Source: Bog-877 sp049518775 (GTDB lineage Bacteria > Chloroflexota > Dormibacteria > Aeolococcales > Bog-877). Taken from it: DNA of 20,097 nucleotides. Below the pieces are notes generated by a model. That model ran no database searches, had not been told where the DNA came from, and was given only the letters and a program-made list of their open reading frames with translations. Location: assembly GCA_049518775.1 (NCBI GenBank), contig JBEKRL010000033.1, positions 1 to 20,097 of the forward strand, written 5' to 3'. Below are positions 1-7,217 of the stretch, piece by piece; the first letter of the stretch is position 1; each line of letters begins with the position of its first letter. The position numbers were made by a program, and so were the translations under genes.

Positions 1-120
1 ATGGCTCGGCTGGACCCCAGCGCCGATCCCCGGCTCACCAACCCCCTAACCGCAGGGCTGGCCGCCTGATGAATCTACCCCTGACTTCCACCCGCTTTTA
101 CACCACTGTGCGGGACTTGA

Positions 121-630
121 CTGGCGCGATACGCCGGGCAGCGGCTGTGGGTGCGCGCCTTCGCCGAGCATTTGGAGATCTGGGACGCCCGCAGCTGCAT
201 GGCGCGGCATCTTCGCACCCCGGGACCGGGCGAGCCGGTGGTGGATTTCTGGCACTACCTGCCGGTGCTGCAGCGCAAGCCCGGGGCCTTCGACCAGGCC
301 CTCCCGGTGCGACAGACGAGGTTCCCCAAGGAGGCAGAGGAGCTGCTGCTGGCGCTGGAAGAGCGCTGGGGCGGAGACCGCCGCCAGGCCCACAAGGAGT
401 TCCTGGCGGTGTGCACCCTGCACCAGCAGGTGGACCAGGTGCGCTGGCGGGCCGCCTGCGCCACCGCCCTGGCCCGGGGCGAGGTGAGCGCGGCCGGGGT
501 ACGGACGGCCCTGGAGGGCCGGGCCGCCACCAGGGCCCTGGTGGCGGAACTGCCCGAGGTGTGGAGTGCGATTGAGGTGCCGGCGGGAGACCCTAGCCAA
601 TACCAGCGCTTGCTGGGGGCGAGAGGGTGA
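121..630 (+). pseudogene. istA: IS21 transposase IstA, C-terminal remnant
   Basis: The frame encodes only the last third of an IstA-type transposase (159 residues from the GTG at 151; the family is about 500). The reading can be followed upstream to RYAGQRLWVRAFAEHLEIW, which resembles the post-catalytic barrel region of IstA. It then meets an in-frame TGA at 118-120. The DDE catalytic core is therefore absent or in another frame outside the window, and the gene cannot make an active transposase from what is visible. The stop codon overlaps the GTG start of istB (GTGA), the usual istA-istB arrangement. A frameshift near 120 or a deletion would both explain the break. Confidence 0.7.
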
Positions 631-1487
631 GCACGGCCGCCACCGAGATCTTGATCAGGGACTACGCCAAGCGCTTGAGGCTGCCCACGATTGGGGCCCA
701 GGCCGGCTCCCTGGCCACGGAGGCGGCCCAGGCCGGCCACGGATCTCTGGAGTTCCTGGCGGCACTGCTGGAAGCGGAGGTGCACCAGCGGGAGGCCAAC
801 GTGGAGCGGGCCCGGATCCGGGCTGCCCGCTTCCCCGAGCTCAAGGAACTCTCCTCCTTCGAGTTCTCCCTGGTGCCCTCGCTCAACGCCGCCCTGGTGG
901 GTGAGCTGGCCCGGGGCAGCTGGATCCAGCGCCGGGAGGTGGTGCTGGCGGTGGGCCCGCCCGGGACCGGGAAGTCCCATATCTGCACAGCCCTGGGGTT
1001 GGAGGCGTGCCGCCAGGGCAAGCGGGTCCGGTTCGTGACCGTGGCCGAGCTGGTGACCGACCTGGCCGAAGCCCAAGCCCAGCACCGGCTCTCCCGCTTA
1101 GAGGAGCAGCTGGACCGGCTCGATCTGCTGATCTGCGATGAGCTCGGCTTCGTGAGCCTCGACGCCGACCAGGCCCAATTGCTCTTCATCCTGCTCGCTC
1201 ACCGCTACACCCGAGGTGCCCTGGCCATTACCTCCAACTTGGAGTTCGCCGATTGGCCCCAGGTGTTCAACGGCGACTCCCGCCTGGTGGCCGCCCTCCT
1301 CGACCGGCTCACCCACCGCTGCCACCTGCTTGAGTTCCAGGGCGACTCCTACCGCTTCCGCCAGAGCCTGGCCACCCGCCGCGGAACTCCTCAAGCCGCT
1401 GCTGATCTCACCAGCACCGCTGTGCCACTGAGCTCCGATTCCGCGCCCACAGGAAGGCCCAAGACCCCCGGGAAACCTCGCCCCTGA
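627..1487 (+). CDS. istB: IS21-family helper ATPase IstB
   Basis: IstB is an AAA+ ATPase of the DnaC/IstB type that assembles on DNA and helps the IstA transposase choose a target and integrate. The 286-residue protein starts at a GTG overlapping the istA stop by 4 bp. An N-terminal helical region (1-100) is followed by Walker A GPPGTGKSH (110-118), Walker B LLICDELGF (167-175), a sensor-1 stretch ITSNLEFADW (201-210) and DRLTHRCHLLEF (226-237), which holds the conserved arginine region. The length is slightly above the usual 250-260 because of a low-complexity, proline-rich tail after about residue 252. The ATPase looks intact although its istA partner does not. Confidence 0.92.
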   Translation: MSTAATEILIRDYAKRLRLPTIGAQAGSLATEAAQAGHGSLEFLAALLEAEVHQREANVERARIRAARFPELKELSSFEFSLVPSLNAALVGELARGSWIQRREVVLAVGPPGTGKSHICTALGLEACRQGKRVRFVTVAELVTDLAEAQAQHRLSRLEEQLDRLDLLICDELGFVSLDADQAQLLFILLAHRYTRGALAITSNLEFADWPQVFNGDSRLVAALLDRLTHRCHLLEFQGDSYRFRQSLATRRGTPQAAADLTSTAVPLSSDSAPTGRPKTPGKPRP

Positions 1488-1544
1488 CCTCCACGACCTC
1501 GACCTTTGGCCACTCCTAGCCGCCCCTTTTCCGGCCTGCTCCGG

Positions 1545-1582
1545 GGTGGGTCACTTTTACTTGATCGAGGTGGGTCACTTTT
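1545..1582. repeat. Direct repeats at the IS21 right end
   Basis: GGTGGGTCACTTTT occurs twice, at 1545-1558 and 1569-1582, with a 24-bp period. Short repeated blocks inside the termini are typical of IS21-family ends, where the transposase binds. They place the element boundary just downstream, at 1591 or 1597. Confidence 0.85.
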
Positions 1583-1592
1583 GGGTTGACAT

Positions 1593-1940
1593 TCACACTC
1601 CCTCCCAGCTCTCGAACGCAGTCTCCTGCAGCACCACCCGGCCAGGTGTGTCCCCAAGTTCGAAGGTGTCGACGAGCCGCTGGGGTGCCTCGACAGAGTG
1701 GTAGGCGCCGTGGAGCGCGTACGGCGTGCCACCGGCGTCGTACTGGCCGAAACGCCAGATGCCACGGGGCCGCACCTCCATCGTGTCCACGGTCGTGGTG
1801 AGCCATCGCGGGCCCCACCACTGCGGGATCACCGCCGGATCCGTGTGGGCGTTGAAGACCAGCTCACAAGGTGCGGCGGAGCCCCGGATGACAGCGACCT
1901 CCAGCCGTGCCGGTGTCGCGATCAGTTCGGTCTCGGTCAC
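1593..1940 (-). pseudogene. SRPBCC / AHSA1-type protein, 3' end cut by IS21
   Basis: The 115-residue product belongs to the SRPBCC fold (AHSA1/START-like, often called polyketide cyclase or activator of Hsp90 ATPase). These are small hydrophobic-pocket proteins, usually of unknown ligand. Recognisable family features are the VFNAHTDP helix start, the PQWWGP motif (about 37-42), RFGQYDAGG and YHSVEAPQRLVDTFE. GTG at 1940 is chosen because AAGGGAGGAG lies 5 nt upstream of it. Family members run to about 155-165 residues; this one stops right after ETAFESWEG, where the IS21 end supplies a stop. About 40-45 residues, including the long C-terminal helix, are lost. It lies downstream of an ArsR-type gene on the same strand, the common pairing for this family. 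Confidence 0.8.
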
Positions 1941-2044
1941 GGTCGCTCCTCCCTTGCTGTCGTGGGCGGGGAGACCCAATCGCTGCCGCCTCTTCCGAGC
2001 CCGACGACTGCTGGGGGCCTGGGACCACGGGATTCACGGGTGGC

Positions 2045-2431
2045 TTAGTCGGGTGGTCTCCCGCGCGGGCGGCGCGTCCCGGGCATATCCGGCGTCGCTT
2101 CAGCGTCAGGACCCTGGCCCCGCGCGCTTTGGACGTCGCCGTCCAGGCGCGCGTAGCCCTCCTTCCGGAACTTCCGGCAGCGCTCCAGCCAGCCAGCCGC
2201 CTCGTGGAGGGCACGTGGTGCGAGGCGCGCCGGGCGCTGCTGGTCCGCCCGGCCCCGAGTAACCAGACCGGCGTCCTCGAGGAGTTTCGGGTGCTTGGAG
2301 ACTGCCTGGATGCCCGTCGCGAAGGGCTCTGCAAATTCGCCCACGCTCACCTCCCCCACTGGGAGGCGCTCCAGGATCGGCCGTCGGGGCTCCCTGCAGC
2401 CCCGTCTGCGCCGGCCGCCAGCGACCCCCAC
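2045..2431 (-). pseudogene. ArsR-family transcriptional regulator, degraded
   Basis: The translation carries the core of an ArsR-type winged helix: RRPILERL, GEVSVGEFAEPF, a recognition helix AVSKHPKLLEDAGLVTRG, and the wing plus C-terminal helix LHEAAGWLERCRKF. It matches the ArsR proteins that pair with SRPBCC genes. Several positions look decayed: SKHPK for the usual SKHLK, and no normal N-terminus (the consensus FAALADPTRR segment is missing or scrambled upstream of RRPILERL). The only start in frame is a GTG without a clear ribosome binding site. It would form an operon with the truncated SRPBCC gene 104 bp downstream. A functional gene with an unusual N-terminus is possible but less likely. 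Confidence 0.6.
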
Positions 2432-2777
2432 CGCTGTGAGCGCACCGTGAAGGCGGGAGAGGCGTCCGAATTTCCACCGCCGCGCACCTCACATCTGCTC
2501 CCTTGCCCCTCACGGCGGCTCGGGTCTGATGCTGACCTGGGTGGTGGAGAGTCGCTCCCAGCCGCTTCGGGCTCACCTGCGCCAGGGCGCGCGGCAGACG
2601 CACCCCAGGGTCTGGCTCCGGTGCAATCCTTTGCGATGCCGCCTCCAGCTCGAGTCGCGCTCTGCTCGAACTCGACCGAGGCGAACGCCACGGTGGCGCC
2701 GGGCGTCCCTCAGCTCGGTCACGCTTCCCCCGGGCGGTGCCGGTCGAGCCCGCTCAGGAAGGCTCCCTCTCGGACTC
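2432..2777. other. Stretch without a recognisable gene
   Basis: About 350 bases between the decayed ArsR gene and the permease promoter. Long open frames exist on both strands because of the high GC content, but their translations are arginine/proline-rich and resemble no family. It may contain debris from the original ArsR 5' end. Confidence 0.5.
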
Positions 2778-2807
2778 TTGACAGCGCCCGTATATCCAAA
2801 GTACTGT
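2778..2807 (+). promoter_or_regulatory. Sigma70-like promoter of the permease-kinase operon
   Basis: A perfect -35 box TTGACA (2778-2783) is followed after 18 bp by TACTGT (2802-2807), a weak -10. The local sequence from 2790 to 2815 is markedly AT-richer than its surroundings. The predicted transcript would start near 2814, giving a leader of about 45 nt with a strong Shine-Dalgarno before the ATG at 2859. The -10 region overlaps the palindrome AGTACT, a possible operator half. Confidence 0.5.
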
Positions 2808-2858
2808 ATTTTGCCAACAGTCCGCAGATGGGCTTCTGGGAACGGGAGGGAGGCGGCG

Positions 2859-4325
2859 ATGAAATCAGCAAGCACCGTGTCGAGAGACCCTGGGGCGCCG
2901 ACCGGGGTCGAGCTCCGCCACAACACGCTGGGGATGGGATCACTGGTCTTCCAAGGGATCACTCACATCTCGCCTGCGACCAGCGTCATCTTCCTGCTGC
3001 CCCTGATCGCCCTGAAGGCGGGCTCGGCGATGGATATCTCCATGATCCTGAGCATGATTGCCTGTCTGTTCATTGCCAATACGGTGGCTGAGTTCTCCAG
3101 GTTCATGCCCTCGAGTGGGGGCTACTACTCCTATGTTTCGCGCGGGCTTGGGGGCGCGGCTGGGTTTCTTGCCACCGTGAGTTACCTCGCATATGACGTC
3201 GTCGGTTCGGCCGCAGTGATGGGGTTCATCGGCTACATCGCGGGACAGTTCATCGCCACTGAGCTCAACGTCCACATCGACTGGTGGATCCTCTCGATCG
3301 TGGCCTTCGCCATGGTGCTGGTACTCACCTACCGAGGTGTCCGTATTTCGCTGCGGACCACCATGATCCTGGGCTCACTTGAACTGCTAATAATGCTCGC
3401 CCTGGCGATCACCTTCCTCGTCCACCCCGGTCCCCACTCGTCGTTCATAGCCCCCTTGAAGATCAACCTGGCGCCCGGTGGGTTTCGGGGCGTCGTCGCC
3501 GGGATGGTGTTCTCGATCCTGGCTCTGAGCGGGTTCGAGGCGCCGGCGCCACTGGCCCAGGAGTCCAACCGGCCGGCCACGTTCATCCGTCGTTCGGTGA
3601 TCATCTCCCTGCTGATCGTGGGTGTGTTCTACGTCTTCTCGGCCTACGCCTCGGCGATCGGCTGGGGGACGTCAAACATGCCCGCCTTCGCCAGCAATTC
3701 CGCCCCCTACACGGTTCTGGCCCACCGGCTCTGGGGTCCGGTGTCGTGGCTGGTGTTCTTTGCCGTTTGTAACAGCGCCATCGCCGTCTCCTTGGCCTGT
3801 ACCAATGCCGCCTCGCGGGTGATGTACACGATGGCTCAGGCGGGGACGTTTCCGGCGCGGTTCGGCGAGATCCACCCCAAGTATCGGACGCCTTCCTTTG
3901 CCATTGTCATGGACATCCTGCTGGGCATCGTCCTGGTCATGATCGTGGGCGTGCTCTGGGGCGGGAGCAACATCTTCGGCTTCTGGGGTACCTTCGAGAC
4001 CCTGGGTGTGATCGTTCTCTACTTCATGGCCAACCTGGCACTGGTCGCGTACATGAGGAGGGAGCGGCGTTCTGAGTACAGTCCTTGGATGCACATGGTT
4101 GTTCCCATCATCGGGAGCCTGGTGCTGCTTCCGGCGTTGTTCACGACGGTGTGGCCCATCCCCGCCTTTCCGGTCAATCTCGCCGACTACGCGTACGTGG
4201 CCTGGATGCTGGTGGGTGCGGGCTGTCTGGTGTGGCTCATCAGGCGGCGGCCCGAGGCCCTGGATCGAGGTGCGACCATGCTGGTCATGGCGGGGGCGAT
4301 GGACCCGGGCGGTGACGAACACTGA
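2859..4325 (+). CDS. APC-superfamily permease (amino acid/amine type)
   Basis: This 488-residue integral membrane protein has the profile of an APC (amino acid-polyamine-organocation) transporter with about 12 transmembrane helices. The first helix carries the family-typical GITHISPATSV segment after a short polar N-terminus. SGGYYSYVSRGLG follows helix 2, and a conserved mid-protein helix reads LSGFEAPAPLAQE. The ATG at 2859 is preceded by GGGAGGGAGG with a 5-nt spacer; an open frame extends upstream but is not plausible protein. It is first in an operon with two sugar kinases, an aldolase and a phosphosugar isomerase, so its substrate is probably a sugar derivative, perhaps one bearing an amine. 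FrlA, the fructoselysine permease of E. coli, is an APC precedent. The exact substrate cannot be read from sequence. Confidence 0.85.
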   Translation: MKSASTVSRDPGAPTGVELRHNTLGMGSLVFQGITHISPATSVIFLLPLIALKAGSAMDISMILSMIACLFIANTVAEFSRFMPSSGGYYSYVSRGLGGAAGFLATVSYLAYDVVGSAAVMGFIGYIAGQFIATELNVHIDWWILSIVAFAMVLVLTYRGVRISLRTTMILGSLELLIMLALAITFLVHPGPHSSFIAPLKINLAPGGFRGVVAGMVFSILALSGFEAPAPLAQESNRPATFIRRSVIISLLIVGVFYVFSAYASAIGWGTSNMPAFASNSAPYTVLAHRLWGPVSWLVFFAVCNSAIAVSLACTNAASRVMYTMAQAGTFPARFGEIHPKYRTPSFAIVMDILLGIVLVMIVGVLWGGSNIFGFWGTFETLGVIVLYFMANLALVAYMRRERRSEYSPWMHMVVPIIGSLVLLPALFTTVWPIPAFPVNLADYAYVAWMLVGAGCLVWLIRRRPEALDRGATMLVMAGAMDPGGDEH

Positions 4326-4338
4326 CCTTGGCGGTTGC

Positions 4339-4369
4339 GATGGTCCCCGCCCGCGGGGCGGGGACCATC
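4339..4369 (+). promoter_or_regulatory. Strong intra-operon RNA hairpin
   Basis: A perfect 14-bp inverted repeat (arms 4339-4352 and 4356-4369) with a 3-nt GCG loop lies 13 bases after the permease stop. The stem is very GC-rich (GGTCCCCGCCC and its complement). No run of T follows, so it is not a classic intrinsic terminator. It could lower or stabilise expression across the permease-kinase boundary, by partial termination, RNase processing or protection of the upstream message. Confidence 0.7.
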
Positions 4370-4415
4370 TCTGCCGGCGTCAGTGCCCTGCACCAGTGAG
4401 GAGGCTATAGGGCCC

Positions 4416-5366
4416 TTGCTGCTCGTCGGTATCGACGGCGGCGGCAGCGGCGTCAGGGCGCTGGCTCTGGACCTGGAGCAGGGGACACTCAGCAGCTCTG
4501 ACTACGACAGCCCGGCCGACTTCTCGTCCATCCCCAGTGCGGCGGTTCTGGACGCACTGGAGCGCGCCGGCCAGGGTGCGCTGGAACGGCACAGTCGAGT
4601 GGCGGACGTGGCCTTCGCCGGGGTCGCTGGATGCGTCAGCGAGGAGCAGCGAGCCTGGGTCGAGGAGCGTCTGATCTCGGCTGGCGTGGCCAGGTCCGTT
4701 GCCGTGCACCACGACGCCTACACGGCGTGGTTCGGCGCCACCCTGGGACGGGCGGGGGTCATAGTGATGGCCGGAACCGGTTCCTCGGTCTTCATGGTGG
4801 ACCGGAAGGGCGTGGAGATGCTCATCGGTGGATACGGCGCGCTGTTTGGTGACGAGGGCAGCGGCTCGGACCTGGGGCGCGAGTTCTTGCGGGCAGCTGC
4901 GGCGGCCGAGGGCGGTTACGGGCGGGCGACGCGCATCCGAACCGCGGCCCTGACAACTCTGGGGGTCAGCTCGATGCGCGCCGCGATGGGTGACAAGGAG
5001 TCCAGCGAGGCGTCATGGCTGGCAAGCCTGGTCCCACCATTCCTGGAGTTGGCTGGGGACGGTGACTCCAGTGCCCTGGTCATTCTGCGAGCAAGACTGG
5101 CGTGCCTCGCTGACCAGATCGTGGTCGCGTTGAACGCTTGTGATCCGTCTGCGGCACCGCCGCTCTTCGGTGCCGGGAGCCTCTTTGGGAACGCGTCCTA
5201 CCTGGATGAGCTCCGCTCAGCGGTGCGGGAGCGGCGCCGCGACGTGACCCTGCAGCCGTCCCCCTGCAACTCCCTTCAGGGTGCGCTCCTGGCCGCGGTG
5301 GCCCGTGGGGAGGGATCCTCCAGAGGCGACCTGAGCCGCGCGTTGGAGCTGTTGCGAGCCCCATGA
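4416..5366 (+). CDS. BadF/BadG-type ATPase, sugar kinase (N-acetylglucosamine kinase-like)
   Basis: The protein (316 residues) belongs to the BadF/BadG/BcrA/BcrD ATPase family in the ASKHA superfamily, the branch that includes eukaryotic NAGK and bacterial glucosamine or GlcNAc kinases. Visible motifs are the phosphate-1 loop DGGGSG (7-12), HHDAYTAW (98-105) with a probable catalytic aspartate, the phosphate-2 loop AGTGSS (119-124), GDEGSGSDLGRE (145-156) and an adenosine loop FGAGSLFGN (251-259). The TTG at 4416 is preferred: the family N-terminus begins there and AGGAGG lies 11 nt upstream. Length is normal. Its stop overlaps the next start (ATGA). It presumably phosphorylates the imported sugar, most likely at O6; the sugar is inferred, not seen. 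The 2-ketoacyl-CoA-type BadF activators are unlikely because they are smaller and carry a cluster-binding cysteine. Confidence 0.8.
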   Translation: MLLVGIDGGGSGVRALALDLEQGTLSSSDYDSPADFSSIPSAAVLDALERAGQGALERHSRVADVAFAGVAGCVSEEQRAWVEERLISAGVARSVAVHHDAYTAWFGATLGRAGVIVMAGTGSSVFMVDRKGVEMLIGGYGALFGDEGSGSDLGREFLRAAAAAEGGYGRATRIRTAALTTLGVSSMRAAMGDKESSEASWLASLVPPFLELAGDGDSSALVILRARLACLADQIVVALNACDPSAAPPLFGAGSLFGNASYLDELRSAVRERRRDVTLQPSPCNSLQGALLAAVARGEGSSRGDLSRALELLRAP

Positions 5367-6358
5367 GGGCGCTGACGGCGATAGTCCCGAACCCCTCGAT
5401 GGACAGGGTGGAGGTGGTTCCCGAGCTCGCATTTGGTCGCCCCTTGCGCGCCCAGCGGACTCTGGAGTGGCCGGGCGGCTCCGGGACCCATGCCGCTCTG
5501 GTCGCCAGGGCCTTGGGGGTGGCCCGGGTCACCGTCGTTGCTCCGGTAGGGGGCAGCCGCGGGGCCCGTTGGGTCGATGCTCTCCGGCGGAGGGGCATCG
5601 AGACCGCCACCGTGGCCATCGGGGGAGGTACACGCTCCAACGTCTCGGTGCTCGATGCGAAGGGCCTCAACCAGGTGGAGGTCGTCGAGAGCGGTCCGAC
5701 CCTCGACGAGGCCGAGGCCAGCCAGTTTGCGGGCGCCGCGCTGCAGGCGCTGGCCGAGGACTCAGTGGTGGTTCTGAGCGGAAGTTTCCCCTCGGGTCTC
5801 GGGCTTTCCTTGGTGACGGAGCTGGCCCGGCGAGCGAGCCTGGTGGGTGCGCGGTTGGTGTGCGACCTCGGTGGCCCCGCGCTCGGTCTCGCCCTCCAGG
5901 CCCGGGTCGATTGGGCCAAGGCGAACTTCGACGAGGTGCGTTCCTGGCGGCTCACCTCCGGCCTCGGGGCTGCCCCGCCGACCGATGCATCGGGGCCCGG
6001 AGGAGTGGAAGGCGAGGTGGTTGCCTGGCTGGAGGAGATAGGCCGGGTCTCGCCGGAGACCAATGTGGTCCTGACCAGGGGGGCCGATGGCGCCTTCTGG
6101 CGCGGACGTGGGGGCATCTCCCATGTGAGAGCGCCCCAGGCACCTGCGTTCAACCCGATCGGGTGCGGGGATGCCATGGTGGGGGCGATGGCGGCGGCGC
6201 TGTGCGCCGATCTGGACGCCGGGCAGGTGGTGTGCTGGGGTGTCGCGGCCGCGGTGGAGAACCTCGCCCACGCCGAGCCGGGAATCGTGGACAGACGTCG
6301 TTTCGGCGAGATACTGGATACTGTCGTGCTGGGGGACCTCTCCGGAGGGGCCGCGTGA
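5363..6358 (+). CDS. PfkB-family sugar (phospho)kinase, FruK/LacC-like
   Basis: This 331-residue ribokinase-fold enzyme is closest in layout to 1-phosphofructokinase and tagatose-6-phosphate kinase: it starts TAIVPNPSMDR (5-15), like TLNPAxD in FruK/LacC, and ends with the anion-hole signature NPIGCGDAMVG (264-274), where D270 is the expected catalytic base. In the operon it would phosphorylate a ketose phosphate before aldol cleavage. The N-terminal PfkB signature is unusual: the family GGKGxN reads GGSGTH (38-43), so the lysine and the asparagine that line the sugar pocket are replaced by serine and histidine. This suggests a different substrate. The ATG overlaps the upstream stop by 4 bp, implying translational coupling, and 19 bp separate it from the aldolase gene. 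Confidence 0.8.
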   Translation: MRALTAIVPNPSMDRVEVVPELAFGRPLRAQRTLEWPGGSGTHAALVARALGVARVTVVAPVGGSRGARWVDALRRRGIETATVAIGGGTRSNVSVLDAKGLNQVEVVESGPTLDEAEASQFAGAALQALAEDSVVVLSGSFPSGLGLSLVTELARRASLVGARLVCDLGGPALGLALQARVDWAKANFDEVRSWRLTSGLGAAPPTDASGPGGVEGEVVAWLEEIGRVSPETNVVLTRGADGAFWRGRGGISHVRAPQAPAFNPIGCGDAMVGAMAAALCADLDAGQVVCWGVAAAVENLAHAEPGIVDRRRFGEILDTVVLGDLSGGAA

Positions 6359-6377
6359 CCGAGACTGATAGGAGCGT

Positions 6378-7217
6378 GTGGAGGTGAACCTGGGCAAGCG
6401 ACTGCGCCTGAGCCGGATCGTGCGTCCCGACAGCGGCAGGAGCCTCATCGTCGCCTACGCCCACGGGGTCCTCATGGGTCCTTTGCCGGGCATGGTGAAT
6501 CGGGACGATCTGGACCGCCAGGCGCACTCCCTGCGCGGCGCCGAGGCGGTGATCGTCCCCCCTGGTCTGGCCCGCTACGTGACTCCCTTGTTCGAGGGGC
6601 GTGACGCGCCGGCTCTGATGATTCTGGTCGGTTGGCAGAACATGAGCCGGAGCCCGGAACAGCTCGGGTACCACACGGGGAGCACCGCGGCGCTGGCGTC
6701 GATCGAGAGGGTCGCGGCGATGGGCGCGGCGGGCATCATGACCTACCTCTTCATCGGATTCGAGGACCCGCGGGAGGAGGCCAGAGAGATTGAGGCCACG
6801 GCCAGGATCGTTGAGGAGTGCGAACGTCTCGGGCTGGTGCTCCTTATCGAGTCGCGGGCGGTTAGGGACGAGCGAAACCAGGACGGCTCCTTCAGGCTGG
6901 ACCTGCTCAAGCTGCACACGAGGATGGCGGCAGAAATCGGTGCCGATCTGGTCAAGACGAAGCAGCCGGCCACCGTGGACGAGGTCAGAGAGCTCACCGA
7001 GAGCTGCCCCTGCCCGGTTCTCTTTGCAGGGGGCCCGCTCCGCGAGGATCCCGGGGGGGCCTACCAGGTGGCTCGGGATGCCATCGAAGGAGGTGCTGCT
7101 GGACTGGTGTACGGCCGCAACACATACCAGCAGGAGGATCCCGCGGTCGCCCTGAAGACGTTCTCAGACATAGTGCACAGTCGTGGCAGGCACGACCGGA
7201 GGGTGAGAAGTGAATGA
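6378..7217 (+). CDS. DhnA-type class I aldolase (FbaB/LsrF-like), divergent active site
   Basis: The 279-residue TIM-barrel protein belongs to the DhnA family, which includes archaeal class I fructose-bisphosphate aldolase, ADH synthase and LsrF. The Schiff-base lysine is visible as K193 in ADLVKTKQ, followed by the phosphate-binding strands VLFAGGP (214-220) and GLVYGRNTYQ (242-251). Compared with archaeal aldolase, the conserved DHG near the N-terminus is AHG (A28-G30). The segment holding the general-acid tyrosine (WSYPRG) reads LIESRA, aligning E158 with the tyrosine. It is probably an active aldolase on a phosphorylated ketose, but not necessarily fructose bisphosphate. Start choice is open between GTG 6378 (GGAG 4 nt upstream) and GTG 6384. 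It overlaps the next gene by 8 bp. Confidence 0.78.
   Translation: MEVNLGKRLRLSRIVRPDSGRSLIVAYAHGVLMGPLPGMVNRDDLDRQAHSLRGAEAVIVPPGLARYVTPLFEGRDAPALMILVGWQNMSRSPEQLGYHTGSTAALASIERVAAMGAAGIMTYLFIGFEDPREEAREIEATARIVEECERLGLVLLIESRAVRDERNQDGSFRLDLLKLHTRMAAEIGADLVKTKQPATVDEVRELTESCPCPVLFAGGPLREDPGGAYQVARDAIEGGAAGLVYGRNTYQQEDPAVALKTFSDIVHSRGRHDRRVRSE

Larger units (their letters stand above)
1..1597 (+). mobile_element. IS21-family insertion sequence, 3' part with right end
   Basis: This is the right-hand part of an IS21-family element. The order is as in the family: transposase gene istA, then the helper ATPase gene istB overlapping it by 4 bp, then short direct repeats at the terminus. The left end and most of istA are not visible. 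The right end is either at 1591, where the minus strand reads TGTCAACCC, or at 1597, where it reads TGTGAATGTC; IS21-type ends begin with TGT. Beyond it the SRPBCC gene is cut off, so the element inserted into that gene. About 120 bases at the window start contain no recognisable istA frame, so the istA gene is either incomplete or rearranged. Confidence 0.85.

Noticed and set aside
2529..2858. N-terminal extension of the permease frame by 110 codons
   Set aside because: The extension is basic and low-complexity, while a strong Shine-Dalgarno and the family-like start are at 2859; a promoter also lies inside the extension.
1907..3091. A 394-codon open frame on the plus strand
   Set aside because: Its translation is arginine/proline-rich, runs antisense to the SRPBCC and ArsR remnants and into the permease gene in another frame; it resembles no family and is a high-GC shadow.
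4339..4369. Calling the hairpin after the permease an intrinsic terminator
   Set aside because: No T-tract follows the stem, and the kinase gene starts shortly after with no new promoter visible, so full termination is unlikely.
5080..6177. A 365-codon open frame opposite the PfkB gene
   Set aside because: It is antisense to a clear PfkB-family gene and rich in S, T, R and P with no domain; a GC-driven shadow.
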